From the NCBI RefSeq assembly GCF_000282535.1, contig NZ_AKJC01000004.1:1-64000 (forward strand): a stretch of 64,000 nt of DNA, in the 5' to 3' direction. Below the pieces are notes generated by a model. That model did no database searches. It saw only the letters and a list, made by a program, of their open reading frames with translations, and was not told where the DNA came from. Position numbers and translations under genes: made by a program. Shown here in pieces: positions 8,507 through 17,819 of this stretch. The stretch is from Pseudomonas sp. GM84. GTDB lineage: Bacteria > Pseudomonadota > Gammaproteobacteria > Pseudomonadales > Pseudomonadaceae. How positions within the stretch are numbered: position 1 is the stretch's first letter; the number at the start of each line of letters is the position of its first letter.

Positions 8507-9913
8507 CTACCCCCCCCGTACAGGAGATTCAGCATCCATGCCAACGAAGAACTCTCCCAAAAGCCTGGATGCCTTGCGTTCGAATTTTTCCTGACTGATC
8601 TGCCCAGCGTCCCGATCTTCTTCAAGGTCTTTGAAGATCGTTCTTGCGGCTTTGTATTCAGCAGTAGCATTCACCCGCTCTACTACAGCAGGCATACCAG
8701 CTAACTCAGAGAAAGCCAAATGGATATAGCGATCCAGGCTTTCGACCATCTTGTGCCCTGTCCATTCCTTGAGCTTCGTCTTGATCAGCTCGGAGTTAGA
8801 TATAGCTCTACGCATCACATCCGTATTTTGTAGATCATACTCTATGATCAACTCTTTGAATTTGTTTGTAATAAAGCGATGCCTAAACATATGCGGATGA
8901 GCTCGCTTAGCAATGCCTGATGCAAATTTTAGGTCGCTGATATCATTAGTGATTGTATTGATACCCAATGGTTGCCCATTGCGCAAATTAATAAATAGAT
9001 AATCATGATCGAGGACTCCCCCATCTGGGTTTTTCTTCCGCAACTCAGCTAGACGCGGGTTCCGAAACTCGACGATGTAGTCATTCCATGTCGATATTAT
9101 CGAGTGGCTTACAGGTACTAGCCTTGACCCTACACGCCCCTTAACCATAGGAATTCTCAAGAGTGGAGAGCTTAGGCATGAATGATAGGCTGTCATGATA
9201 TCAGAGACCCTTATCCGGGCTGCCTCGGCTCTCCTGCAACCCAAGGACTCCAATACAGATATCAGAATCTTTAACCGCGCAGCAACAGGTCTCGCTCGTT
9301 TACGAGAAGCCATTTTTAAAGCGACCAGTGACTCAGCAAGTATAGGGCTTCCTTCACCACCAGAACTAGAAAGAGGAAAAGAATGATGATGCCAAACCAC
9401 ACGCCGATACTCGGATGGATATTTTCGCTTATCCGACGATTCAACCTTGCAGCCTTTCACAATTCCACCTGGAGAAACAAAGTTTTCATATCCGTACATC
9501 TCCGTTGCGAACGCGAGAAACTCCAAGCATTTCGAACCTATTGCCCGCACTGTCTCAGCAGATCTTTTATCCTCCCCACTCGCTTCCTTTTCCGCCATTA
9601 GCCCATTGACAAACAACACAAAATAGGAGTCAGTAACCGTCAAAACATTTAATGCATTGCTCTCCATAAACCGCACAAACTCGCTTAGCTGCATTACCCA
9701 TTGGCGAAGCGTCCCCCCTCTGTTGGTTGTAGAGTAATTAGAGTACTTCCATGCACTCAGAATAAATGCATTAACCTCAAAGCAGAAGTCACCGTTAGGG
9801 TAGTAAAAACAGGGTAAATTTGAAGCATCCTGCTGGGTTGGAGCTTGAACACCTAGCCCAGTGGGCAACATAGCTTCCATGTCAAGAGGTCGATGTAACT
9901 GAAAGCCAGACAC
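8507..9913 (-). CDS. Tyrosine recombinase of a multi-recombinase mobile module
   Basis: A 468-residue integrase with a complete catalytic set in the C-terminal half: Arg in CRRAEAARIR (about 227), Lys in MVKGRVGS (about 258), HMFR (His 341, Arg 344), TGH (His 387) and the nucleophile in DRYIHL (Tyr 396). The N-terminal half is a core-binding-like domain. GTG at 9913 has GAGGG eight bases upstream and begins one base after the stop of the preceding small gene, so it is the last cistron of a four-gene operon (13348 to 8507). Families of linked recombinases of this kind are Tn554 and the gamma-mobile-trio (GmtXYZ) islands. Its expected job is integration and excision of the surrounding island. 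Confidence 0.85.
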   Translation of the reverse strand: MSGFQLHRPLDMEAMLPTGLGVQAPTQQDASNLPCFYYPNGDFCFEVNAFILSAWKYSNYSTTNRGGTLRQWVMQLSEFVRFMESNALNVLTVTDSYFVLFVNGLMAEKEASGEDKRSAETVRAIGSKCLEFLAFATEMYGYENFVSPGGIVKGCKVESSDKRKYPSEYRRVVWHHHSFPLSSSGGEGSPILAESLVALKMASRKRARPVAARLKILISVLESLGCRRAEAARIRVSDIMTAYHSCLSSPLLRIPMVKGRVGSRLVPVSHSIISTWNDYIVEFRNPRLAELRKKNPDGGVLDHDYLFINLRNGQPLGINTITNDISDLKFASGIAKRAHPHMFRHRFITNKFKELIIEYDLQNTDVMRRAISNSELIKTKLKEWTGHKMVESLDRYIHLAFSELAGMPAVVERVNATAEYKAARTIFKDLEEDRDAGQISQEKFERKASRLLGEFFVGMDAESPVRGG

Positions 9914-9914
9914 T

Positions 9915-10418
9915 TCAACGCCCTCGCGTGATGAGCATCAAATTGATGCGAGAGATTTCTTTTTTGTAATACCCACTCCTGTCCGGCAAATCTAGCTCAG
10001 CCAAACGCTGAGCAAGATCCTTCAATTCTTTCACAATCATTACGAGACGCATCAAATCAATATCCTGTGCAGCACGCTGTTTCCTCAGAAGAGCTATAGT
10101 CTCACTTTGGGAGCGCCGCGAACTAGGTTTTCTCCTGCACGCTTTATTCTTCTGGATGGCCTTAAACGCTGTTTTTCTGATTGAGTCAATGCCTTGAAAA
10201 GTCTCACCCAGTCCAATTGCATGCTTCTTGAAAGTGTTCAGACTGAATGCTTTGATTCCCCGCTCGTCATCTGCATAAGAGGCCAATGCAAGTTGACTTC
10301 CAAGCGCTGACACCAAAGCCATGTTTTCCCTGTACAACGCGGGATTGTTAATGACATCATGCATTAGCGTCAACAGCTTTACCATAGAAGCCCTTCCCGC
10401 CTCGATCTTATTTCTCAT
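9915..10418 (-). CDS. Small coiled-coil partner of the recombinases (TnpC/GmtX-like)
   Basis: A 167-residue protein, no membrane segment, strongly helical. The C-terminal third (SETIALLRKQRAAQDIDLMR and LKDLAQRLAELDL) is a predicted coiled coil and the middle is basic (KNKACRRKPSSRRSQ). Its start codon overlaps the stop of the 762-residue recombinase by ATGA, showing translational coupling. A small helical protein encoded between or after large tyrosine recombinases is seen in Tn554 (TnpC) and in gamma-mobile-trio islands (GmtX), where it assists recombination. I assign it by position and size, not by a recognised motif. Confidence 0.65.
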   Translation of the reverse strand: MRNKIEAGRASMVKLLTLMHDVINNPALYRENMALVSALGSQLALASYADDERGIKAFSLNTFKKHAIGLGETFQGIDSIRKTAFKAIQKNKACRRKPSSRRSQSETIALLRKQRAAQDIDLMRLVMIVKELKDLAQRLAELDLPDRSGYYKKEISRINLMLITRGR

Positions 10419-12703
10419 GGGTAGCGTACTTTAACGGAAAGCTTCATCTCAAAAGTACTGCCGTCTTCTGTGGTCAGCATGGCGAAATCTGGCTTTAAAT
10501 CAATACGATGGCTTTGGACAAGCTTTGCCACATCGGCGTAAATTTGACCGTAGCTGAAATCAGCAAAGTCGAAATCAGCAACGATGTCGCCACGGTCAGC
10601 GGCCTCCTTAAGTCCATGACAAATTTCTGAATATGATTTAGCCCCAATGTCGCGACAACCTAAACGCTCGCACAGCATATATTTAACTTCATCCAAATGT
10701 TCTATTGTAGATTCATTTTTCAGAATGGCGTCGGTAATACATTCAACCTTAACACCTTCGAGCATCGAGCCAGGTGTGATTTCTAGAATATAATTATAGA
10801 GATGTTCAAGGTCGCTATGCCCTAAAAAGGCGCGCAATGCGTCCAAACCTTTGAATCCAGCTGATGAAAAAAATGCCATGGCAAAAAACCTGCGCATTTG
10901 ATGCTGCCGGACATAGAAGCGAGCCTGCGTCCCATTCTCCAGTGTCACCACCGGCGTTTGAGTATAATCGCAGACAGCACTTAAGCAGTTGTTGAAAACC
11001 CGAGCATCCATAGGCCTAAAAGACAAATTATCAGGACGAATATAAATAAATAGAGGAGTATCGAAGGAAATCAGACCCGCCTTGTAACAGTTTGCGTGAA
11101 ATCTCTTCAAGTCCCATATCAATTTCGCCACCATTGTCGGCACCGTAACGCGCATCAGCTCTTTACCATGCCTATTCCCAGTTTTACCCCCATCAAATAA
11201 TAACTCATATTGAATACTTTTATTTTCACTCAAATAGGGATCTTTATTTGGCAGCAGGCAAGTATTAGCACGCAAATTTAATAGTTCAATTTGACGTCTA
11301 GCCGTTAGCAAGCCTATGATTGATATATAAGCCCCCATCAGAACAGTATAAGAATCATAGAGGCAATAATCAGACCTAAACAACTCAAAATAATCTGACT
11401 GGCGCTCAGTATATGGAATCAACCAAGCGGAGAATATGCTAGGTTGAGCCATAATTTTACTGTTCATATTTTCGAATGGAGCACCTATTATATTGAATGC
11501 CCTTTTGGTCTTACCGCCTTGATTAGCAACGGAATTGATAGTTACCGAAGACATAACTCTGAAAGCATTTTTCCTTATATATTCATAAGACGCACGAACT
11601 AAATTAAACACCACTTCCCCTGGTAGTGACCGAAACCTACCCTTAGGTTTTTCGCTTACTTTGGAAAGTATTGTCTTGACCGTGATTTTGGCGAGCGCCT
11701 GACTATCAAAGCGTGCGGCTTTGAAGTAATTATTCAGAATGGGAAGCTTTTTAAGCGCACGCAAAATACGCCCCAATGTTTTACTAGACACCGTCGGAGT
11801 TACTTCATTGCGAATAGGGACAGATGGGTACTCTGTCTTCCAAACCACCCCTCCATTCAACTCATCAAAAGTTCTAACAGCAAGCCTCACACCTCCTAGC
11901 GTATTCCGATAAAGCGACCGAATGAAGTGCGCCGAATTATACCTCAATACGCCAAACTGCTTAATGTAGTAGCCGTTTCGGTACATCCAGACCCTCGCCC
12001 TGATTAGGTCATCTTTGCTCATATCCAATGTCTGATCGGCAATATCAATGAGTTCGAAACACTCGTGCCATTGTTCTTGTGTATCAATCGCGTCCTCGAT
12101 TGTGATCTTTGACGACAATCGCTTCAACTCGATAGCCAGCCTTGTGGGGTAAACGTAAAGATAAGTTGATATGGGGTTGCTCGTATTAAGAAGGAGGTAT
12201 TCAACAAGGTCGCTTTCGGTAATGAGAGAAAGCCCGCACTGCGTTATATTGAAGCGTTCTCCCCCCATCAATAGCCAATCGACGAAGTGAAGACCATGCC
12301 TGAATATCTGCGCCTCTGCGTCTGCCCCTCTTCTTGAGCCACCGTTGTAGCGTGGGTGGATCTGAAGCACCAAGAACACCTTGATAATCTTTAAAAGTGT
12401 TGTGTTGACGCTATCAGTTAGCATGCTCCCGTTATAGAGTTGGATGCAGAAATCAACTACAATCTTGATTCCTTTTTTTTCGGTACCAAACCAACACACC
12501 CAAAGTGGTGATTCAATGTTGCTCCCCTCAATAAGCCAATCTGGCGTATCTATATCTGCCTCTCCGCCAGCCCCAATGCTAACCAGCTCTAGAAGCCTCA
12601 TCCTTTGCTCGTAATACCTCATACCCTTTAGCTTTGAAAGTTCTTCGGCAAGGATAGGATTCTCAACCTTTGCTTCAATGTTCTTCGCGCGTCGATTAGG
12701 CAT
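10415..12703 (-). CDS. Large tyrosine recombinase (TnpB/GmtZ-like), 762 aa
   Basis: The C-terminal third carries a tyrosine-recombinase core: TARRQIELLNL (Arg, about 467), FDGGKTGNRHGKE (Lys), RQHQMRRFF (HxxR, about 602) and FLGHSDLEHLYNYI (GH box and Tyr, about 630-642). The first 450 residues are a large extra domain with no motif I know. ATG at 12703 (MPNRRAK) is preferred to the longer frame from 12724, because GAGGGG lies seven bases ahead and the start overlaps the end of the preceding gene. Length and layout fit the second, larger recombinase of Tn554-type or gamma-mobile-trio modules. The sequence is clearly lower in GC than the flanking core. Confidence 0.8.
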   Translation of the reverse strand: MPNRRAKNIEAKVENPILAEELSKLKGMRYYEQRMRLLELVSIGAGGEADIDTPDWLIEGSNIESPLWVCWFGTEKKGIKIVVDFCIQLYNGSMLTDSVNTTLLKIIKVFLVLQIHPRYNGGSRRGADAEAQIFRHGLHFVDWLLMGGERFNITQCGLSLITESDLVEYLLLNTSNPISTYLYVYPTRLAIELKRLSSKITIEDAIDTQEQWHECFELIDIADQTLDMSKDDLIRARVWMYRNGYYIKQFGVLRYNSAHFIRSLYRNTLGGVRLAVRTFDELNGGVVWKTEYPSVPIRNEVTPTVSSKTLGRILRALKKLPILNNYFKAARFDSQALAKITVKTILSKVSEKPKGRFRSLPGEVVFNLVRASYEYIRKNAFRVMSSVTINSVANQGGKTKRAFNIIGAPFENMNSKIMAQPSIFSAWLIPYTERQSDYFELFRSDYCLYDSYTVLMGAYISIIGLLTARRQIELLNLRANTCLLPNKDPYLSENKSIQYELLFDGGKTGNRHGKELMRVTVPTMVAKLIWDLKRFHANCYKAGLISFDTPLFIYIRPDNLSFRPMDARVFNNCLSAVCDYTQTPVVTLENGTQARFYVRQHQMRRFFAMAFFSSAGFKGLDALRAFLGHSDLEHLYNYILEITPGSMLEGVKVECITDAILKNESTIEHLDEVKYMLCERLGCRDIGAKSYSEICHGLKEAADRGDIVADFDFADFSYGQIYADVAKLVQSHRIDLKPDFAMLTTEDGSTFEMKLSVKVRYP

Positions 12704-13348
12704 ATAACAGCCCCTCTTCATCATCTTCGATCATGAGCCGAAGCTTCGCAGCCAAAGGAATGGAGTAGTCGGACTTCCGAAAAATCGAAGCGACTTCCTC
12801 AGAGACAACCTCAATCTCGCCCCGCTCATACAGCGCTATAGCATGCGTTAAGTATTCTCCGTTCAAAGCCCAATTCAAGTACTTCTCACTGAGTGTATGC
12901 CCCTTGGACTGCCACTCTCTAAAGATTGGTGCCATAGTGATCAAAAGTGTGCAGAGCATTGGGCAGACAGGAATGATTCCCTTAACCACAGCGCCTCCAT
13001 CATTTCGCTCATTGGCTGGCAACCAATTTTTTAGATTCAACTGCGGCGGAAGAGGGGAAAGCCTGTGATGTTTAATGAACGTTTCGAGTTCGCCCAGGGT
13101 GTCGATGTTCATTACATCCAGCAGATATTCAGACTCCTTAAAACACTCAAAAATAATTCCGAGCTGGAAAGTACGTATCCATCGACTCAGATAAAACTGC
13201 CGAATCGGTTTCGGCAGGTATTTATCGAGCAGCTTAGGAATGTAGGTTTTCTGGCCAAGAGCCTCAGCCATCGCATGGACGCTCGATGTCTTGAAATAAA
13301 CTATAACCGCTGACGAGGTGCGCATGGTTTTGGGGGTGTAGAGGTCAT
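12696..13348 (-). pseudogene. First recombinase of the module, internally deleted
   Basis: ATG at 13348 has a strong AGAAGGGA site but its frame stops after 15 residues (MTSTPPKPCAPRQRL). Directly downstream, in another frame, about 200 residues of what looks like the C-terminal tail of a recombinase remain (AMAEALGQKTYIPKLLDKYL, FYLSRWIRTFQLGIIFE, down to the stop at 12696). The catalytic Arg, Lys, His boxes are missing, so a deletion with frameshift has joined the start of the gene to its tail. The 209-residue open frame from 13325 could still be translated. The next recombinase start overlaps its end, so the operon order is kept. Confidence 0.6.
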
Positions 13349-13465
13349 ATTATTTCCCTTCTTAAATGACATCCCGCAGATGCCAATTATTATTTTTGAA
13401 GTCAGAAGAGCTTTATTGGAATAAAAAAACAGCGCCCAAAATTGCTTGACCGCTGTTAGAAAAAT
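13349..13465. promoter_or_regulatory. AT-rich spacer, likely promoter of the recombinase operon
   Basis: A short AT-rich stretch between the thioesterase stop and the start of the recombinase operon, both read leftward. It is the natural place for the recombinase promoter and perhaps for one end of the mobile element. No clear terminator or repeat is visible. Confidence 0.35.
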
Positions 13466-14320
13466 CTAGAGTTTGCGAATAAGCCCCTCTTGTGCCACTG
13501 ACGCGACTAATCGACCATGACGATCAAATATCGAACCCCGTGCAAGGCCCCTTCCGGCACCACTCCACGGACTATCTGTGACATACAGGAGCCATTCGTC
13601 CACAGCGCAATGCGCATGGAACCAGATGGCGTGATCAAGGCTCGCTACCCGCATGTCTCGTTGCATATCCGATACACCATGGGGCAGCAGCGACGTGATC
13701 AGCAATGCAGTGTCACTGGCGTAACCCAAGAGACTGCGATGCACTTCCGCGTCTTGAATATCGATTTTACCGAATCGGAACCAGAAGCTTTTATTTGGCG
13801 CATGCCTAATCGGGCTGCTGGGATCAATTGGCTCAACCGGGCGAATCTCAATGGCATCTGCCACCTCGTAACGAGACCGGATTTCAGCCATCAGATCAAT
13901 GTCGCCCGCTAGTAGCTCAAGCTCTGTCGGTAATGTTTCCGGGGGCGGAACCACAGGGGCATCACGCTGATGATGCATCCCCTCCTCTACGACATGAAAC
14001 GAGCCATCCCCCACGAAAATAACCTTGCCGTCTTGCCAGGCTGTCAGACGCCTGCGGCAGAAGCTTCGACCATCCTGGACAGTTTCAACTTCGTACATCA
14101 CAGGCGCATTGGCACGCCCGGCACGAACAAAATAGCCGTGGAGAGAATGCAGTCGCTTATCCGCCAGCACGGTTCGCGTCATGGCCATTGAAGCCTGCCC
14201 CAAAACCTGCCCCCCAAAGAGCTGAGGTAACCTCAGGTCTTGACTCTCGCCTCTAAAAACATTGGCCTCCACCTCCGTCAACGCGAAAATGGCGGCTAAT
14301 TTCTCTGCCGGTGTGCTCAT
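13466..14320 (-). CDS. tesB: Acyl-CoA thioesterase II
   Basis: A 284-residue double-hotdog thioesterase. The N-terminal hotdog has FRGESQDLRLPQLFGGQVLG, the usual TesB opening, and the C-terminal hotdog has SLDHAIWFHAHCAVDEWLLY with the catalytic Asp (SLDHA) and the following LYVTDSPWSGAGRGLARG, diagnostic for TesB. It hydrolyses acyl-CoA esters in the cytoplasm. It is the last gene of the leftward operon ligase - hydratase - thioesterase, and probably frees CoA from dead-end or product acyl-CoA in the pathway of this cluster. Confidence 0.9.
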   Translation of the reverse strand: MSTPAEKLAAIFALTEVEANVFRGESQDLRLPQLFGGQVLGQASMAMTRTVLADKRLHSLHGYFVRAGRANAPVMYEVETVQDGRSFCRRRLTAWQDGKVIFVGDGSFHVVEEGMHHQRDAPVVPPPETLPTELELLAGDIDLMAEIRSRYEVADAIEIRPVEPIDPSSPIRHAPNKSFWFRFGKIDIQDAEVHRSLLGYASDTALLITSLLPHGVSDMQRDMRVASLDHAIWFHAHCAVDEWLLYVTDSPWSGAGRGLARGSIFDRHGRLVASVAQEGLIRKL

Positions 14321-14446
14321 CTACACTCGCCTCGCAAAGCGTATGCATGAATAGCTTCGGTGGCTGGTTGCCCGCAAGACGACTGCCTCGCGATAGCGCC
14401 CCATGCGCCTATCCGCTGTCCATGCAACGCAGCTTACAGCCCGAAC

Positions 14447-15223
14447 TCATTGCGCCTTATAAACGGGCTCACGCTTTTCTGTGAAAGCAGCAATGCCTTC
14501 CTTGAAATCTTCACTCAGAAGAATTCGGCGGAACGCTGTACGCTCCAATTCCAGCGCAGCGTCCAAACCGCAGTCAGCGCCGCGTCGGATCACCTGCAGA
14601 GACGCGCGAACAGCCAAGGGCCCATTTCTGATGATGCTGTGAGCAATCTCCAAGGCCCGAGCCAAGAGATTTTCCGAGGTGGTGAGCTCGCTGACCAGAC
14701 CTTCTGCCAGTGCTCGCTCAGCCGATATGGGCTCGCCAGTCAGCACCATCTGAGTTGCCAACGCACTAGGGATGACCCTCGACAAGCGAGTAACGCCGCC
14801 CGCGCCAGCGATCACACCCCAGCGAGGCTCAGGTAGTGCGAACTTCGCGTAGTCCACGCTAATGCGCAGGTCGCAGGCCAGGGCAATTTCAAGCCCTCCC
14901 GCATAAGCCAAACCGTTAATGGCAGCGATAATCGGTTTAGTCGTCGGCGAGCCTCGGTTGATACCGCAGAAATCGCCGTCATCGATTTCTTTCACCGCTC
15001 GCTCCCGCAGGTATGGCAGGAAAGTCCCTATGTCTGCACCTGAGCAGAATGCCTTGGTACCGGCGCCTGTGAGCACGACCACATGAATGTCGTCATCCTG
15101 GTTGATCCTTGCCCAGATCTCCCGGAAGGCTAAATGCGTGTTCAGATCGATGGCATTCATCGCCTGCGGACGATTGATAGTCACCAATGCCACACGACCT
15201 TGTTTTTCAAATTCGATTGCCAT
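14447..15223 (-). CDS. Enoyl-CoA hydratase/isomerase family protein
   Basis: A 258-residue crotonase-fold protein: INRPQAMNAID at the start, oxyanion-hole region AFCSGADIGTF, then AINGLAYAGGLEIALACD and PEPRWGVIAGAGGVTRLSR. The first catalytic Glu position of hydratases is usually in the segment now reading EIALACD/RISVDYAKFALPE; the later PRWGVIAG replaces the common PEVxLGxxPG. It starts 9 bp after the upstream ligase gene ends, so the two are co-transcribed. A second crotonase is encoded at 21404; they probably act on different intermediates. Confidence 0.88.
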   Translation of the reverse strand: MAIEFEKQGRVALVTINRPQAMNAIDLNTHLAFREIWARINQDDDIHVVVLTGAGTKAFCSGADIGTFLPYLRERAVKEIDDGDFCGINRGSPTTKPIIAAINGLAYAGGLEIALACDLRISVDYAKFALPEPRWGVIAGAGGVTRLSRVIPSALATQMVLTGEPISAERALAEGLVSELTTSENLLARALEIAHSIIRNGPLAVRASLQVIRRGADCGLDAALELERTAFRRILLSEDFKEGIAAFTEKREPVYKAQ

Positions 15224-15231
15224 GATGTCCC

Positions 15232-16752
15232 TCAGCCCTGGGGCTCAAAACGTTGACGGAGCTCACGCTTCAGAATTTTGCCGTTGTGATTGAACGGCAT
15301 CTCCTCGTAAGCGATAAATTCGACACGCTTGGGCAACTGGTAACTGGCCAGGTGCTCACGGGCATGGGCAACAAGCTGTTCCGCGTTGCCGGAAGCCCCT
15401 TCATGCAGGACGATGATCGCGGTGACTTCCTCTCCCCAACGCTCATTGTTCAAACCGATTACTGCGACCTCGCGCACGTGATCATGCTTGGCGAGCACCG
15501 CTTCGACCTCCTGCGAGTAGACGTTCAACCCGCCGGTCTTGATCATGTCTTTCAAGCGATCGTAGAAGTACACGAAGCCGTTCGCGTCCATATGGGCGAG
15601 ATCGCCCGTATGCAGCCAGCCGTTCTGATCAATGGCATCGGCGGTGGCGTCTGGACGATTGTGATAGCCGAGCATGATCGTCGGCCCACGCAGTACAATT
15701 TCACCGATCTCACCCGGGGGGGCGACGTTACCTTGGTCATCGACAATCGCCACTTCCACGTTCTGGAACGCTCGGCCGATGGAGCCGCGGGCGCGGTCGT
15801 AGTCTTCCTCTTTCAACACCGTGGCGATCGGGCCAGCCTCAGTAAGACCGTATTGATAGAAAATCTTCACACCGGGAATGCACGCCTTCATAGCGCTTCG
15901 GTCATTCGCGGTCAGAATGCCGCTGCCGACATACCACCGAGTCATCGAGCTGACATCCAACTCTCTCGCCAATGGATGAAGAACGAACTCGCGCGCTAGG
16001 GACGGTGGCATGAATGTGTTGGTGACACGCTCCCTATCAATGACGCGCAAGACATCCTCGGTCGCGTACTTCTCCAGCAGCGTCGCGGTAGCACCGAGGT
16101 AGAGGTGCGGTAGCAGCCAGCAGTTTAGGGCTGCGGAATGATGCAAAGGGGTGGCGATCAGCGTGTTGTCGCCCTCCTCCATATCGGTGTCGATGATCTC
16201 GTTCAGAGAGTTCCAGAAAAGGTTCGAGTGACTCAGCAGCACCCCTTTGGAACGACCGGTGGTACCACCGGTATAGAGAATCACGGCAGGATCATGCTCG
16301 CTGAGGGCATCAGTGGTAAGCGGCAGGATGCTCTCCTGGCCCTTGAAGGCATCCAACGACTCGAGCTGTACGACGGGCAGGGCCACAGACTCGAGCACCG
16401 AGCCAAAAGCCTCGACGTGCTGCTCGGACACGAACAAGATTTTCGAGCCACTGTCCTCGAGCATCATCAAGATCTGTTCAGGCGTCTCTCGGTAATTCAA
16501 GGGAACCGCGACTGCGCCGATCTTGACGACGCCATAGAACGCCTCTACCCACTGACGGCTGGAGCTGGCAAGAAACGCTGCCTTGTCACCATGGCCTACC
16601 CCTTTGGCAAGAAGTGCATGGCCAACCTGATTTGCACCGGTTTCAAACTCGGCATAGGTCGTGCGCCCCGCCTTGTCAATGAGGGCGACCTTGTCAGGGA
16701 AGCGCTTGGCGTTATGGGTGATGTGACCACCCAGCAACATACGGCTAGACAT
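15232..16752 (-). CDS. Acyl-CoA synthetase (AMP-forming)
   Basis: A 506-residue ANL-superfamily ligase. Motifs: ILYTGGTTGRSKGVLLSHSN (P-loop, about residue 160), YQYGLTEAGP (about 285), GWLHTGDLA (about 385), YFYDRLKDMIKTGGLNVYSQ (about 400) and the catalytic Lys near the end in HNGKILKREL. It activates a carboxylic acid to its CoA thioester and so is the likely entry step of the pathway. ATG at 16752 (MSSRMLLGGH) is chosen because the upstream extension lies in the operator region. First gene of the leftward operon, divergent from the SDR gene across two ACTAAC-N4-GTTAGT sites. Confidence 0.92.
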   Translation of the reverse strand: MSSRMLLGGHITHNAKRFPDKVALIDKAGRTTYAEFETGANQVGHALLAKGVGHGDKAAFLASSSRQWVEAFYGVVKIGAVAVPLNYRETPEQILMMLEDSGSKILFVSEQHVEAFGSVLESVALPVVQLESLDAFKGQESILPLTTDALSEHDPAVILYTGGTTGRSKGVLLSHSNLFWNSLNEIIDTDMEEGDNTLIATPLHHSAALNCWLLPHLYLGATATLLEKYATEDVLRVIDRERVTNTFMPPSLAREFVLHPLARELDVSSMTRWYVGSGILTANDRSAMKACIPGVKIFYQYGLTEAGPIATVLKEEDYDRARGSIGRAFQNVEVAIVDDQGNVAPPGEIGEIVLRGPTIMLGYHNRPDATADAIDQNGWLHTGDLAHMDANGFVYFYDRLKDMIKTGGLNVYSQEVEAVLAKHDHVREVAVIGLNNERWGEEVTAIIVLHEGASGNAEQLVAHAREHLASYQLPKRVEFIAYEEMPFNHNGKILKRELRQRFEPQG

Positions 16753-16833
16753 GAAAATTCCTCTTGTAATTGTTCTGAAGCCCCTAGCGCGCGAAGACCC
16801 ACGTCGCATCCGAGCTGTCTGGACGCCCAGAAT

Positions 16834-16851
16834 AACTAACCTGCGTTAGTT
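16834..16851. promoter_or_regulatory. Operator palindrome 1 (AACTAAC-N4-GTTAGTT)
   Basis: A perfect 18-bp palindrome with a 4-bp centre in the region between the divergent ligase and SDR genes. The same core occurs at 16971, 21232 and 21367, in the two divergent promoter regions of the cluster only. Its position about 85 bp upstream of the ligase start suits repression. The TetR protein encoded at 17820 is the obvious candidate to bind it. Confidence 0.75.
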
Positions 16852-16970
16852 TGCAAGAGGGAAAGGCGCGGATTTTTTGAACATAATCGCCTGCAAAAGC
16901 ATTGCCTCGCTGGTAAAAAATCAGGCAAAACACGGCTAAATCCCTTGTTTTTCGAGCGAAAGGCGCTAAA

Positions 16971-16986
16971 AATAACGAGCGTTAGT
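16971..16986. promoter_or_regulatory. Operator palindrome 2 (AATAAC-N4-GTTAGT)
   Basis: One mismatch from the shared ACTAAC-N4-GTTAGT core. It lies 31 bp ahead of the SDR start codon, so a protein bound here would block the rightward promoter that serves SDR and tetR, giving autoregulation. Confidence 0.65.
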
Positions 16987-17017
16987 TTCCTATTCCAAAA
17001 ACAACAGAGGATTCATC

Positions 17018-17785
17018 ATGTTCGACCTGTCACTGCGCCTTGAAGAAGCAATCGTGTTGATCACAGGAGGTGGGCGAGGAAATGGCGCGTCCCTGGCCCA
17101 TGGCTTTGCAGCTGCGGGTGCGACCGTGATCGTAACCGATATCGATCTGCAAACTGCCTCAGCGACCGCCAAAACCATATCCGACAATGGTGGTAAGGCT
17201 CATGCCTTCCCCTTGGACATATGCGACGAGGCAGCCTGCCGCAGTCTGGCAGACCATGTTCACCCCGAAATCGGCAATATCACGGCGCTCATCAACAATG
17301 CAGGGCTACTGTTCCGCGCACCATTTGCCAGCGACAAGAGCCCCGAGCAGTGGCGTCGAACCCTTGCTGTAAACGTTACGGGCATGTTCAACACTACTCA
17401 CGCATTTCTGCCTCATTTGAAAGCAACGAAAGGCTCCATTCTCAACATCGGCTCCATCCACAGCTTCACCTCCGGCCTAGCCTCCCTGTCGAGTTACGTG
17501 ACCTCCAAGGGCGCTGTCTTGCAATTCACCAAAGCACTGGCATCCGAGCTCGCCGCTGACGGAATCCGCGTGAATGGGCTTGCACCTGGCTCTTTCCCGA
17601 CAGCGATGTCAGAAGAGACCCGTCAAGATTCGAGCAAGCTTCAAGCTTTCCTCAGCCACGTCCCGATGGGACGCACCGGGGAGCCACATGAATTGGTTGG
17701 GCCGGCAGTGTTCTTGACCTCGCACCTGGCAAGCTATATTACTGGCGCGATGGTTCCTGTGGATGGTGGTTATCTGACCCGCTGA
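17018..17785 (+). CDS. Short-chain dehydrogenase/reductase
   Basis: A 255-residue classical SDR: ITGGGRGNGASLAHG (cofactor-binding TGxxxGxG type, about residue 14), NNAGLL (about 90), catalytic Ser-Tyr-Lys in NIGSIHSF and YVTSKGAV (Tyr about 158, Lys about 162), and the C-terminal GAMVPVDGGYLT. It oxidises or reduces a hydroxyacyl or keto intermediate with NAD(P). AGAGGA precedes the ATG. It is followed 34 bp later by the tetR gene, so the pair forms a rightward operon under operator 2. Confidence 0.9.
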   Translation: MFDLSLRLEEAIVLITGGGRGNGASLAHGFAAAGATVIVTDIDLQTASATAKTISDNGGKAHAFPLDICDEAACRSLADHVHPEIGNITALINNAGLLFRAPFASDKSPEQWRRTLAVNVTGMFNTTHAFLPHLKATKGSILNIGSIHSFTSGLASLSSYVTSKGAVLQFTKALASELAADGIRVNGLAPGSFPTAMSEETRQDSSKLQAFLSHVPMGRTGEPHELVGPAVFLTSHLASYITGAMVPVDGGYLTR

Positions 17786-17819
17786 GCCGCCCTCCCTTCC
17801 TGATAGAGACATTTACCTG

